NCBI GenBank assembly: GCA_001618615.1
Contig: LKHB01000226.1
Span: 1 to 64,000 of the forward strand
Length of the DNA stretch: 64,000 bases
Reading direction: 5' to 3'
DNA from: Fermentibacter danicus
GTDB lineage: Bacteria; Fermentibacterota; Fermentibacteria; Fermentibacterales; Fermentibacteraceae
Part shown: in pieces, positions 1 through 8,926 of the stretch
Layout of the letters: every line of letters begins with the position of its first letter
Position numbering within the stretch: position 1 is the first letter of the stretch
Notes under the pieces: generated by a model
Database searches by the model: none
What the model was told of the DNA's origin: nothing
What the model saw: the letters and a program-made list of their open reading frames with translations, nothing else
Program-made: the position numbers and the translations under genes

Positions 1-252
1 GATGCCCGGGATCGAGGCCAGTTCGGATTCGATCCCGCGCGCGGAGAGGCCCGGGAGGGGGCGACCCAGATATGCGTGGAGAGCGGGGGCGACGGCCGCA
101 GAATCCACGGCCCTGCATCCGTAGACGCCGATCTCCCTCAGATCGAACTCGCCGCTGCCTTCCAGGTATCTGAACACCAGCATGAGCACTGCAGTCGTGA
201 CGAGGAGCGCTCCGAACAGCCTGACGAATCCGCTCCGCAAGCCGATCCTCAT
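1..252 (-). CDS. ftsQ: Cell division protein FtsQ, N-terminal part (cut by window edge)
   Basis: Only the first 84 codons are present; the gene continues beyond position 1. The translation has a short basic N-terminus, one hydrophobic segment (about residues 13-27) and then the start of a POTRA-like domain reading FDLREIGVYG, followed by a G-R-P-L element. This is the layout of FtsQ/DivIB, a bitopic inner-membrane protein that links FtsL/FtsB to the divisome. Its ATG overlaps the murC stop in an ATGA, so it is probably translated by coupling. Its place after murC is the usual one in the division cluster, but murB and ddl, often found here, are absent. The identification rests on position, topology and the POTRA-like stretch. 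Confidence 0.8.
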   Translation of the reverse strand, partial: MRIGLRSGFVRLFGALLVTTAVLMLVFRYLEGSGEFDLREIGVYGCRAVDSAAVAPALHAYLGRPLPGLSARGIESELASIPGI

Positions 253-1556
253 CGCCGGGCCTCCAGCAGTCCGCGGGCCAGCCGGTCGCAGTCGCCGGCC
301 CCCATGAACACCACGGCATCGCTGCCGCAGGATTCGACGAACGAAAGGACATCCCGGGGATCGAGCGCGACACAGTCGGCTCCCGCCTCCGATGCGCTCC
401 GGACTACAAGCGACGAGTCCACTCCCGCAACCGGAGCCTCCCTGGCGGCATAGACGGGAAGCACGGCGGAGGAATCCGCCAGTGAGACGGCGCGCCCCAT
501 CTCGGCGTGCATCGCAGCGGTACGGGAATAGAGATGCGGCTCGAAGACGACGGATATCCTGCCCGGCACGGCCCTCCGGAGAGCCTGGATCGAAGCCTCC
601 ATCTCGCGGGGATGATGGGCGTAATCCGAGACGATCAGCGTCCTCCCCGCCGATCCGAGGCGTTCGAGCCTCCGGCGGGTGCCGGGAAACGACGCCATCG
701 ACCTTGCGGCCACTCCGGCGGAGACTCCGCACAGACCGAGCAGGGCGTGGGCGGTTGCGGCGTTCCTCAGGTTGGCGAGCCCCGGAAGAGGCACGATCCC
801 CTCGATGCCGTCGATGCCGTACCGCTCTCCCCACCCGTCGGCGCCGAGCGGCAGGCAGTACGAATCCCCGCCGGGCCCCGTGGTGACGATCCTCCTACCG
901 ATCCTGTCGGCCCAGGAGCCGAGGGCGCTCTCCTCCACCGGGACCACCACGCCTCCGCCCGGAAGCGTGAGTTCGAGGAAGACCTCGAAGGCAAACCTCA
1001 GGGCTTCCGGTGACCCGTAGCATTCCAGATGCTCGAGGTCGAAGCTCGTTACGGCGGAATGGGCGTGCGGAATCCTCAGGAAGGCCCTGTCGTACTCGTC
1101 CGCCTCGATCACGGTCAGGCGGCCTCCCGGCCTGAAGCCCCCGGGCCAGCCAGGCACCTCTCCCCCGACCAGCACGGTCGGATCGAGTCCAGCCTCCTGC
1201 AGCGCCCATCCCGTCAGGGCCGTGGTCGTGGTCTTGCCGTGGGCGCCGGCCACCGCGAGCACGAGGTGATCCGCCGCCAGCTCGGCCAGCATCTCGCTCC
1301 TGCGGAGCACACGCACGGAAGCGGCCCTTGCGGCGGCGATCTCCGGATGGTCCGGAGGAATGGCCGCGCTGTGGACGAGCACGTCCACTCCGTGGACATG
1401 CGAAGGATCGTGCCCGGGCAGGCGCCTGATCCCGTCGACGGAGGTCTCCACGGCCGCGCTCCTGTCGCATCCGTCCACGTCGTGGCCCAGGTGGGCCAGC
1501 CATCGCGAAAGGCCGTTCATTCCGCTGCCGGAGATTCCCATCAGGTGGTATCTCAT
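249..1556 (-). CDS. murC: UDP-N-acetylmuramate--L-alanine ligase MurC
   Basis: 435 residues, near the usual size. MurC adds L-alanine to UDP-MurNAc in the cytoplasm, the first amino acid of the peptidoglycan stem. The N-terminus has the Rossmann-like YHLMGISGSGM, and the Mur-ligase ATP loop AGAHGKTTTT lies near residue 110. The central region has EADEYD and the C-terminal domain has DYAHHPREM, all typical of MurC. The reading frame is open further upstream but the start is placed at the ATG at 1556, which overlaps the murG stop (ATGA) and begins with the family's N-terminal motif. Part of the dcw operon, between murG and ftsQ. Confidence 0.96.
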   Translation of the reverse strand: MRYHLMGISGSGMNGLSRWLAHLGHDVDGCDRSAAVETSVDGIRRLPGHDPSHVHGVDVLVHSAAIPPDHPEIAAARAASVRVLRRSEMLAELAADHLVLAVAGAHGKTTTTALTGWALQEAGLDPTVLVGGEVPGWPGGFRPGGRLTVIEADEYDRAFLRIPHAHSAVTSFDLEHLECYGSPEALRFAFEVFLELTLPGGGVVVPVEESALGSWADRIGRRIVTTGPGGDSYCLPLGADGWGERYGIDGIEGIVPLPGLANLRNAATAHALLGLCGVSAGVAARSMASFPGTRRRLERLGSAGRTLIVSDYAHHPREMEASIQALRRAVPGRISVVFEPHLYSRTAAMHAEMGRAVSLADSSAVLPVYAAREAPVAGVDSSLVVRSASEAGADCVALDPRDVLSFVESCGSDAVVFMGAGDCDRLARGLLEARR

Positions 1557-2635
1557 GCGCCGCTCCCCCCCGCCGCTCCGATCAGAAGATCGGCCACCAC
1601 TCCCGCCGGATCGCCCGGGAAGAGCCCGCCGATGGCGGAAGACATCCTCCCGATCGCCTCCGGATCGGCCAGCAGCGCTTCGATCCTGCGCCAGAAGCCG
1701 CCGGCATCCAGCTCGGACTGGGGTATGACGATCGCCCCTCCTATCGCCTCCGCGGCCCTTGCGTTCGCGGTCTGGTGATCCCTGGAGACGAAGGGCAGAG
1801 GGATCAGAACGACCGGCAGCTCGAAGCGGCTGAGTTCGGCGAGCGTCATGGCTCCGGCTCTCGCTACGGCAAGAGTGGCGCAGGAGTAGAGAACGGACGG
1901 GTCGTCCACGAAGGGTTTCACGACTATGCCGCGCCTTCCGGCGAGTTCCCCGGACACCCTCTCCATGTCGCGTTCTCCGCACTGGAGGACTATCTGAACG
2001 CCTTCCGGAGCCGTTGCGGCCAAGTCGTTCACCGTGCGAGCCCCCTGGCTCCCTCCGAGGAAAAGCAGAACCGGCCGGGCCGGATCGAGGCCCATCTCCG
2101 TGACAGCCTCGGACCTGAGCATCCGGGTGAGGCCGGCGCGGACGGGATTGCCCGTAACGAGCGTGCGGCCTGCCGGAAAGAACCCTGCAGCCTGTGGAAA
2201 TCCCAGAAGAATCCTGGAGGCGAACCGGGCGGAGAATCTGTTCGCGCGCCCCGGTATTGCATTGCTCTCGTGCAGCAGCACCGGTATCCCCAGCGAGCGC
2301 CCGGCGGCGGCGCAGAACACCGAGGAATAGCCGCCGGTGCAGAGGATGGCTTCGGGACCGACGCCGGAGACGAGGGCGCGTGCGACCCTCCATGCGCGCG
2401 GGGCTCCAAGGGCGAAGCGGACGATTCCACGCACCCCTCCGTCTATCCTGGGAGGGTCGAGGAAGTGGACCATCTCGCCGAAGCGGGCGTACATCCGCCT
2501 GTCCACCGGCCTCGGGGTCGCCGCGAAGTGTACGGTCACGGAGTCGCCCAGCTTCGAGCCGAGAGCCTCCGCGACCGCGATAGCCGGAGAGATGTGCCCT
2601 CCGGTTCCCCCTCCCGCTATCAGGAAGACGCTCAC
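1553..2635 (-). CDS. murG: UDP-GlcNAc:lipid I N-acetylglucosaminyltransferase MurG
   Basis: 360 residues, normal for the family. MurG is a GT28 enzyme on the inner face of the membrane that converts lipid I to lipid II. The N-terminal loop GGGTGGHISPA is the family hallmark. LLHESNAIPG and the nucleotide-binding FLGGSQGART (start of the second Rossmann domain) follow in the right order. The GTG start at 2635 was chosen because it follows a GGAGGAGAGG-type ribosome site, overlaps the ftsW stop (GTGA) and places the glycine loop at the N-terminus; the longer open frame upstream is only a shadow of ftsW. Confidence 0.96.
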   Translation of the reverse strand: MSVFLIAGGGTGGHISPAIAVAEALGSKLGDSVTVHFAATPRPVDRRMYARFGEMVHFLDPPRIDGGVRGIVRFALGAPRAWRVARALVSGVGPEAILCTGGYSSVFCAAAGRSLGIPVLLHESNAIPGRANRFSARFASRILLGFPQAAGFFPAGRTLVTGNPVRAGLTRMLRSEAVTEMGLDPARPVLLFLGGSQGARTVNDLAATAPEGVQIVLQCGERDMERVSGELAGRRGIVVKPFVDDPSVLYSCATLAVARAGAMTLAELSRFELPVVLIPLPFVSRDHQTANARAAEAIGGAIVIPQSELDAGGFWRRIEALLADPEAIGRMSSAIGGLFPGDPAGVVADLLIGAAGGSGA

Positions 2636-3663
2636 CGCCTCTCCTCCGCGGAGATTCTGGCCGNNGGGAGGAGGCGGGTGACTACCGCTATGTGTATGAA
2701 GCTGCCGAGAGCTATCGAGGCGGTAAGCCCTCCCGCCAGGACCGAGCCGAAGAAGCCGTCCGCCCTCTCCGCGATCCGGAAGCCGGTCCAGAGGAGTACG
2801 CAGAAGGCCGCAAGGACCAGGCTGGTGCCCAGGAGGCCGGTTTCCTCGCCGATCACGGCAAGGATGAAATCGGAGAACACCTCCGGCAGGAAGCCTCTCT
2901 GCTGGCGGCCGTGGCCGAGCCCCCTTCCCAGGAGGCCTCCACTGCCTAGGGCGATGCAGGACTGCTGAGTCTGGAAATTGTTGTCCGTCATCCCGGCCTC
3001 GGGATTGATCCAGCTCTGGATCCTCTCGATCCTGTAGCTCTCCATCATGAGCGCCCCCGCCCCGAGAACCGCGATGGCGGCGAAGAGGATCAGGATGTGG
3101 CTGAACCGGGCCTCGGCCAGATAGAGCATCCCCGACATCACCGCGAGCATGTAGAAGCTGCCGGCATAGTCGGGCTGTGCGATCGTGAAGGCCGCAGGCA
3201 CCAGGGCCAGGGCGACTATCGCGACGAACCCCCTGGGCTCGCGCGCGGAGATATGCCCGCGCGAAATCAGCGTGGCCACGAGCAGAATGTATGAAAACCT
3301 CGCGAACTCGGACGGCATGAACCTGACGCCGCTTATCACCAGCCAGCGGCTCGAACCGTTGACCACGGGGGCGATGGACGATCCACCCAGAACGGTGGGC
3401 AGCAGGGCGAGGATCGAGAGGGCGTAAAGCAGCCATGCCATAGCCTTCCAGGCTCTCGGGCCCGCGATATAGACGATGATTCCCGCCACTGTTCCCACGA
3501 GAATCCTGAGAAGATGGCCGACGACGTAGTGGTAGCTGTTCCCGAAGACCCGCATCGAGGCGAAGGAGCTGGCCGAATAGACGGCGAGCACACCGAAGAC
3601 GACCAGCACGAGAGCCGTCGAGAGGAGGATCCTGCCGTCCCTGCCGAGGGGGGTTATGGTCAC
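2632..3663 (-). CDS. ftsW: Lipid II polymerase / division protein FtsW (incomplete at an assembly gap)
   Basis: SEDS-family membrane protein that polymerises septal peptidoglycan with FtsI. The translation shows about nine hydrophobic helices, with NGSSRWL and MPSEFARFSYIL in the expected places. Near the end it reads FIHIAVVTRLLP, then two N bases (2664-2665), then only ARISAEERR and the stop. In complete FtsW/RodA proteins that VVTxLLP stretch is followed by a conserved G-L-P-x-P-F-x-S-x-G-G element and a final helix of about 30-40 residues. That piece is missing, so the NN most likely stands for roughly 100 unassembled bases. GTG start overlaps the murD stop; the stop overlaps the murG GTG. 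Confidence 0.93.
   Translation of the reverse strand: MTITPLGRDGRILLSTALVLVVFGVLAVYSASSFASMRVFGNSYHYVVGHLLRILVGTVAGIIVYIAGPRAWKAMAWLLYALSILALLPTVLGGSSIAPVVNGSSRWLVISGVRFMPSEFARFSYILLVATLISRGHISAREPRGFVAIVALALVPAAFTIAQPDYAGSFYMLAVMSGMLYLAEARFSHILILFAAIAVLGAGALMMESYRIERIQSWINPEAGMTDNNFQTQQSCIALGSGGLLGRGLGHGRQQRGFLPEVFSDFILAVIGEETGLLGTSLVLAAFCVLLWTGFRIAERADGFFGSVLAGGLTASIALGSFIHIAVVTRLLXXARISAEERR
2664..2665. other. Ambiguous bases marking a probable collapsed assembly gap in ftsW
   Basis: Two N bases. The reading frame is the same on both sides, but the conserved C-terminal SEDS segment after VVTRLLP is absent, which fits lost sequence better than two unknown bases. Confidence 0.75.
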
Positions 3664-5003
3664 TTCAGCGCCTCCACCAGGGCGCGGAAGTGCTCTCCAC
3701 GCCTCTCGAAGTTCTCGTACTGGTCGAAGCTGGCGCATGCTGGCGAAAGGAGCACGACGTCGCCCTGCCCCGCGATGGACCTGGCAATGGATACCGCGCC
3801 GTTCATGTCGCCCGCCCTGTGCATGGGCGCAGCGCCGTCCCAGGCGAGAGCAAGCTCCTCCGTCGCGTCTCCTATCAGGATGATTTCCCTGACCCTGCGG
3901 GACACCAGATCGTGGAGATCGGAGTAGGAAGTTTTCTTGGAAAGGCCCCCGGCTATCAGGATGACGGGCTTGTCGAAGCTCTCCAGGGCGACCTTGAGCG
4001 AGTCCTGATTGGTGGATTTCGAATCGTTCACCCAGGTCACCCCGTCCAGGACACGAACGGTCTCGATCCTGTGGGGAACGCCTCCGAAGTTCGAGAGTCC
4101 GCCTTCCAGAGCCCCTGCGCCGACGCCCGCCTTCCCGGCGAGGCAGATCACCGCAAGAGCGTTCTCCAGATTGTGCCTTCCCCGCAGGGAGAGGGCGGAC
4201 GAGTTCATCAGGGGCGTTCTGACCCCCTCGTTCGCGATCGTGATCGTGCCTTCGAGGCAGTCGGCCCCGTTCCGCACCTCCCTCTTCAGGCTGAAGAGAG
4301 ACTCGAGGCCGGCGGTACGGCCCAGCAGGGGCAGGGATTCGGGATCGTCGGAGTTGAGTACGACCAGATCCTCCGAGTGCTGGTTCGCGAATATCCTGGC
4401 CTTGGCGTTTCTGTAACCCTCCATGTCGCCGTGGCGCTGGAGGTGATCCGGGGTGAGGTTGAGCACGGCAGCCCCCGCCGGGCGAAAAGTATCCGCCGTT
4501 TCGAGCTGGTAGCTGCTGATCTCGAGAACGAACCAGTCCGGATAGGGGTTGTCGATCACTGCCAGACAGAAGGGATAGCCGACGTTCCCGGCCACGGAGA
4601 CCCGGAGGCCCGCCCCTGCGAGGACGTGCCCCAGCCATTCGGTAGTGGTCGTCTTCCCGTTCGAGCCGGTCACCGCGAGGATCGGCGCATGGGCGAACCG
4701 GAACGCCAGCTCGATCTCGCCGGTGACGGGAATCCCCGCCTCGACCGCCGCCTGTGGAAGAGGCGACGAAAGGGGGATGCCGGGGCTCAGCACAAGGCCT
4801 TCCAGCCCGTCGATCATGTCCGCGACGGGCTTTCCGAGGCTTACCTCCGAACACCACTCGCAGGGAGGGACAGCCGGGTTGTCGTCGAAGCCCTTGACCG
4901 AGAAGCCGTTGGTCGCCAGCAGCCTGGCCGCGGCCCGCCCGCTTCGGCCCAGACCGGCCACCCCGATCTTCCTGCCCCCTCCTCTTGTCCAGTAATCGTG
5001 CAT
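3660..5003 (-). CDS. murD: UDP-N-acetylmuramoylalanine--D-glutamate ligase MurD
   Basis: 447 residues, normal size. Adds D-glutamate to UDP-MurNAc-L-Ala. The N-terminal Rossmann-like domain has GVAGLGRSGRAAARLL, the ATP-binding loop VTGSNGKTTTTEW lies around residue 110, and LNLTPDHLQRHG and WVNDSKSTN are typical MurD blocks. The C-terminus carries LLSPACASFDQYENFERRG, a strong MurD signature. It starts 4 bases after mraY, and its stop overlaps the ftsW GTG (GTGA). Confidence 0.97.
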   Translation of the reverse strand: MHDYWTRGGGRKIGVAGLGRSGRAAARLLATNGFSVKGFDDNPAVPPCEWCSEVSLGKPVADMIDGLEGLVLSPGIPLSSPLPQAAVEAGIPVTGEIELAFRFAHAPILAVTGSNGKTTTTEWLGHVLAGAGLRVSVAGNVGYPFCLAVIDNPYPDWFVLEISSYQLETADTFRPAGAAVLNLTPDHLQRHGDMEGYRNAKARIFANQHSEDLVVLNSDDPESLPLLGRTAGLESLFSLKREVRNGADCLEGTITIANEGVRTPLMNSSALSLRGRHNLENALAVICLAGKAGVGAGALEGGLSNFGGVPHRIETVRVLDGVTWVNDSKSTNQDSLKVALESFDKPVILIAGGLSKKTSYSDLHDLVSRRVREIILIGDATEELALAWDGAAPMHRAGDMNGAVSIARSIAGQGDVVLLSPACASFDQYENFERRGEHFRALVEALK

Positions 5004-5007
5004 CCCG

Positions 5008-6156
5008 CTACCTGATCTTCAGCGTGGAGAGCCCGATGAGGCCCAGCAGGGCCGCCACTATCCAGAACCTCACTACGACCTTCGTTTCGGCCCACCCCAG
5101 CAGCTCGAAGTGATGGTGGAGGGGTGCCATCTTGAAGATCCTCCTGCCGGTGCGCTTGAAGTGCCCGACCTGAAGGGTCACGCTCAGCACCTCCGCCACG
5201 AAGACGCCGCCGACTATCAGGAGCAGAAATTCGCAGTGGGTCACGATCGCCATCGACCCGATCGCCCCACCGAGCGCCAGAGAGCCGGTGTCGCCCATGA
5301 AGACCGACGCCGGAGCCGAATTGAACCAGAGGAAGCCCAGGCACGCCCCCGCCGCCGCCCCCGCGAAGACGGCCACCTCGCCCGCACCGTTCAGGAACGG
5401 GAACTGCAGGTATTCGGCGTAGTTGGAGTTGCCGAGCAGATACGCCATGATGCCGAAGGCCAGGATCGACAGGAGGCTCACCCCCGTGGCGAGACCGTCG
5501 AGACCGTCCGTCAGGTTCACCGAATTGGCCGTGCCGGCCATGACCAGGGCCACGAACGGGATATAGAGCAGCCCGAAGTCGAACCGGAGTTCCTTGAAGA
5601 AGGGGACGATGGTCTCGGTGGGCAGGATGGAGAAGCTGCCCGTGGAGAGATCGATGGTGCGGATGCCGGGCAGGATGCTCGACTGACCTTCGCCGACCAC
5701 CGGGAACAGGTAGAGCCAGAGCCCGATTCCGAGGCCCAGCGTGAACTGGCCGATCAGCTTGTACCGCCCGATCAGGCCGTTGGGGTAGTTTTTGACGACC
5801 TTGAGGTAGTCGTCGAGCAGGCCGATGAGGCCCATCCAGATGGTCGAGATGAGCACGATAATGAGATGCCTGTTGTCCAGCCTCCCCCACAGGAGCACGG
5901 GCACCAGCACGGACAGGAGGATCAGCAGCCCGCCCATGGTCGGGGTGCCCTCCTTCTTCAGATGGGTCTGCGGACCGTCCGTCCGCACGTGCTGGCCGAT
6001 CTGCCTCTTCCGGAGCGCCCGGATGACCACGGGCCCCATCAGGAAGGCGATCACGAGAGCCGTCACCGTGGCGTAGGCGGCCCGGAACGATATGTAGCCG
6101 AACAGATTGAAGAGAGAGACCTCGTCTCTCAGCGGGTACAGGAGCCAGTAGAGCAT
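5008..6156 (-). CDS. mraY: Phospho-N-acetylmuramoyl-pentapeptide transferase MraY
   Basis: 382 residues with about ten membrane helices. MraY transfers phospho-MurNAc-pentapeptide from UDP to undecaprenyl phosphate, giving lipid I. Visible family blocks are KKEGTPTMGG on the first cytoplasmic side, LLDDYLKV (catalytic aspartates), NLTDGLDGLA, FMGDTGSLALGG and the histidine-rich PLHHHFEL near the C-terminus. The start at 6156 overlaps the end of murF by 28 bases, a larger overlap than elsewhere in the cluster. The N-terminal sequence (WLLYPLRDEVSLFNLFGYISFR) supports this start. Confidence 0.97.
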   Translation of the reverse strand: MLYWLLYPLRDEVSLFNLFGYISFRAAYATVTALVIAFLMGPVVIRALRKRQIGQHVRTDGPQTHLKKEGTPTMGGLLILLSVLVPVLLWGRLDNRHLIIVLISTIWMGLIGLLDDYLKVVKNYPNGLIGRYKLIGQFTLGLGIGLWLYLFPVVGEGQSSILPGIRTIDLSTGSFSILPTETIVPFFKELRFDFGLLYIPFVALVMAGTANSVNLTDGLDGLATGVSLLSILAFGIMAYLLGNSNYAEYLQFPFLNGAGEVAVFAGAAAGACLGFLWFNSAPASVFMGDTGSLALGGAIGSMAIVTHCEFLLLIVGGVFVAEVLSVTLQVGHFKRTGRRIFKMAPLHHHFELLGWAETKVVVRFWIVAALLGLIGLSTLKIR

Positions 6157-7469
6157 CGCACCCCCTCACGGAGGACATCGACAACCCGGTCGAGCCCTAT
6201 CGAATGGCTTCCCTTCACGAGAAGCCGCAGCCCTTCCGCAGGAAAGGCGGACAACCGCTCCAGGGCCTCCTCCGGGTCATCGGCGTATTCGACCCTGGCG
6301 CCGGACCCGGACAGGGCGGTTGCCGCGTCGCGCATTCCGGGGCCCACGAGCACCACGAACTCGAGTCCGCAGCAGGCCGCCTTCCGCAGGACCTCGTAGT
6401 GCAGCTCCGTGGACCTGCCCCCCAGTTCCAGCATGTCCCCCAGCACGGCGCCCCTCCTTCCGGGGCTGTGCGACAGGGCTTCGAGGCAGGCCTTCATCGA
6501 CTCCGGGTTCGCGTTGTAACTCTCGTCGACCACCGTCATCCCCCCGGAGACGAAGATCCGCCCCCTCCCGGGAAGACCGGCGAACCCCTCGACAGCCCGG
6601 GCGGCCTCGACGGGATCGACTCCCATCCGCATCGCGGCGACGATCGCGAGAGCGGCGTCCTCGAGGAGATGAGAGCCGGTAACGGACAGGACGACTCTCA
6701 GGCCCAGCGGTTCGATCCTCGCGCCTGAACCTTCGGACACTAGCCGGAAGTCGCCATCCGGTCCGACCGTCGTGCAGTCGAGCGAGTTCCTGCGGGCCGC
6801 CTCCAGCAGCACCGGCTCGCCCGAAGGGATCACGCAGATCCCTCCCCCTGCAGTCGTGTCGAGCAGCTCCGCCTTCGCGGCCGCGAGGGAGTCGTGGCCG
6901 TCGAAGAATTCGATGTGAGCCGTACCGACGTTCGTGATGACGGACGCGTCGGGACGCGCCACGGAACCGAGTTCGAGGAGTTCCCCGGCATGGTTCATCC
7001 CGAGTTCCAGAACGCAGGCCCGGGCGTCTTCGTCCAGATTGAGGATGGAGAGCGGAAGGCCGATCCTGTTGTTGAGGTTGCCGCGCGAGGAGTCGGTTCT
7101 GTAAGCGGGCGACAGCGCCAGCGACAGCAGTTCCCTTGTGGTCGTCTTGCCGCTGGAACCGGTCACCGCCACAACCCGGCCCTCCAGCGTCGAACGAACG
7201 GCCGAACCGGCTTCGAGGAGCGCATCCGGCACGGATCGGACCCTGATCGTTCCCGGAAGTGCGGGACCGCCGGAAACGACGGCGTATGCCCCGAGCGCCA
7301 GAACCTCCGGGACGAATGCGTGGCCGTCGGTCCGGGCTCCGGGCATCGCGAAGAAGACCATGCCGGCGGATGCCAGTCTGGAATCGATGCACGCGCCGTC
7401 CGCCACGGCATCCGGCCCCTCCAGCACCCCTCCTGTCGCGGAGGTTATGGTGGAGAGAAGGAACTTCAT
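6129..7469 (-). CDS. murF: UDP-MurNAc-tripeptide--D-Ala-D-Ala ligase MurF
   Basis: 446 residues. Adds D-Ala-D-Ala to complete the cytoplasmic pentapeptide precursor. The N-terminal domain has the DSR motif (ACIDSRLASAGMVFFAMPG) shared with MurE, the ATP loop VTGSSGKTTTRE is at about residue 105, and ELGMNHAGEL, VTNVGTAHIEFF and VDESYNANPES are MurF signatures. The ATG overlaps the murE stop in an ATGA. The C-terminal tail runs 28 bases into mraY. Confidence 0.97.
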   Translation of the reverse strand: MKFLLSTITSATGGVLEGPDAVADGACIDSRLASAGMVFFAMPGARTDGHAFVPEVLALGAYAVVSGGPALPGTIRVRSVPDALLEAGSAVRSTLEGRVVAVTGSSGKTTTRELLSLALSPAYRTDSSRGNLNNRIGLPLSILNLDEDARACVLELGMNHAGELLELGSVARPDASVITNVGTAHIEFFDGHDSLAAAKAELLDTTAGGGICVIPSGEPVLLEAARRNSLDCTTVGPDGDFRLVSEGSGARIEPLGLRVVLSVTGSHLLEDAALAIVAAMRMGVDPVEAARAVEGFAGLPGRGRIFVSGGMTVVDESYNANPESMKACLEALSHSPGRRGAVLGDMLELGGRSTELHYEVLRKAACCGLEFVVLVGPGMRDAATALSGSGARVEYADDPEEALERLSAFPAEGLRLLVKGSHSIGLDRVVDVLREGVRCSTGSCTR

Positions 7470-8926
7470 CCCTCCGCCTCCCGGTCCCTCCTCGCCCTCA
7501 GGGCGAGACGGGCCTCTTCGCGGTCGTCGAAGTGATGTCTGACACCGCCTATGATCTGGTAGTCCTCGTGTCCCTTGCCGGCGATGATCACTACGTCGCC
7601 GTCCGACGCACGCCCGACCGCCCGAGTGATCGCGGCCCTCCTGTCGGGCTGCACCTCCACCTCCGCCGGCCCGTCCACCCCGGCTACGATCTCGTCGATT
7701 ATCGAGATGGGGTTCTCGCCTCTTGGATTGTCGCTGGTGACGATGACCACGTCGGACAGCTCGGAGGCGATGGCGCCCATCAGGGGCCTCTTCGTCCTGT
7801 CCCTGTCTCCGCCGGCCCCGATGACGGCTATCACCCTGCCCGTGGCCATCTCGCGTGCCTGAAGCAGCACCCTCTCGACTGCATCCGGGGTATGTGCGTA
7901 GTCCACGGCCACGAGGAAGGCCTGGCCTTCATCGACGACCTCGAGCCTTCCCGGCACGCCCCTGAAGCCGGACAGCGAGTCGAGGCAGTCGCCGAGGTCC
8001 AGGCCGAGGAGGGAACAGGCGGCGGCGGCCCCCGCCGCATTGAAGATGTTGACCCGGCCCGGGACGGCCAGCGAAACCCGGTGGCTCTTACCGTCCCTGA
8101 CCAGGGTGAACGTCGATCCGAGAGGACCGGATTCGACTCCGCCGATCGAGAAAGAGTCGTCCTCCGAGGTTCCGAACGTCAGCGCACGGTCGGGAACAGG
8201 CGACCCCGGGGCATAAGTCCCGACGAGGATGTGCCCGTCCGGCTTGACCAGTGAGAAGATCCTCTCCTTGGCGGCGAGGTAGTCGTGCATAGTCCCGTGG
8301 AAGTCGAGATGGTCCTGGGTGATGTTGGTGAACATGGCCACGTCGAATCTGACCTCGTCCACGCGGGACAGGGTCAGGGCATGGCTCGAGACCTCCATCG
8401 CACAGGCGGCGTCGCCTGCATCGACCATCCTTCGCATGAGCGATGCGATCTCGGCCGAATCCGGCGTAGTCTCCTTCGCATCCAGGTGGACTCCGCCGAC
8501 CCTGTGGCCTACCGTTCCCAGTATCCCGCAGGGCAGGCCGAGCCGGTCCAGTATCCAGGCCGTCATGTGCGCGGTGGAGGTCTTCCCGTTGGTACCCGTT
8601 ATCCCGACCGTCCGGAGCTTTTCCCAGGGCGAGCCCTCTATCCGGGCGGAGAACATCCCGAGCAGACGCCTCCCGTCTCCCGGCATGCAGACGATCGTCC
8701 GACCGGAGGCCCCTTCGACCGGCTTCGAGACGACCGCGGCCACCGCACCGGCCGCAAGGGCGGAATCGACATAGGAGTGCCCGTCCTCACGATAGCCTTC
8801 GATGGCCACGAACAGGCTGCCTGGCCTGACCTTCCGCGAATCGTTCGTAACCGACGACACCTCGGCGTCCGAGAGGCCCCGCGGGACTTCCAGACCGCTT
8901 CCTGCGAGTAGCTCCGAAAGTTTCAC
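7466..8926 (-). CDS. murE: UDP-MurNAc-dipeptide--meso-diaminopimelate ligase MurE
   Basis: 486 residues. Adds the third stem residue. The N-terminal block TNDSRKVRPGSLFVA, the ATP loop ITGTNGKTSTAHM and the C-terminal TSDNPRGENP are visible. DNPR at this place is the known marker for meso-diaminopimelate rather than lysine, so the wall is probably A1-gamma type, as in most diderms. The start is a GTG at 8926 overlapping the ftsI stop (GTGA); the open frame continues upstream, but the MurE homology begins at KLSELLAG. No strong ribosome site precedes it, which fits coupling to ftsI. Confidence 0.96.
   Translation of the reverse strand: MKLSELLAGSGLEVPRGLSDAEVSSVTNDSRKVRPGSLFVAIEGYREDGHSYVDSALAAGAVAAVVSKPVEGASGRTIVCMPGDGRRLLGMFSARIEGSPWEKLRTVGITGTNGKTSTAHMTAWILDRLGLPCGILGTVGHRVGGVHLDAKETTPDSAEIASLMRRMVDAGDAACAMEVSSHALTLSRVDEVRFDVAMFTNITQDHLDFHGTMHDYLAAKERIFSLVKPDGHILVGTYAPGSPVPDRALTFGTSEDDSFSIGGVESGPLGSTFTLVRDGKSHRVSLAVPGRVNIFNAAGAAAACSLLGLDLGDCLDSLSGFRGVPGRLEVVDEGQAFLVAVDYAHTPDAVERVLLQAREMATGRVIAVIGAGGDRDRTKRPLMGAIASELSDVVIVTSDNPRGENPISIIDEIVAGVDGPAEVEVQPDRRAAITRAVGRASDGDVVIIAGKGHEDYQIIGGVRHHFDDREEARLALRARRDREAEG

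Noticed and set aside
76..453. Plus-strand open frames over the dcw cluster and elsewhere
   Set aside because: They lie antisense to clearly homologous minus-strand genes, show Arg/Pro/Ser-rich shadow composition of GC-rich DNA, and have no ribosome site or family match.
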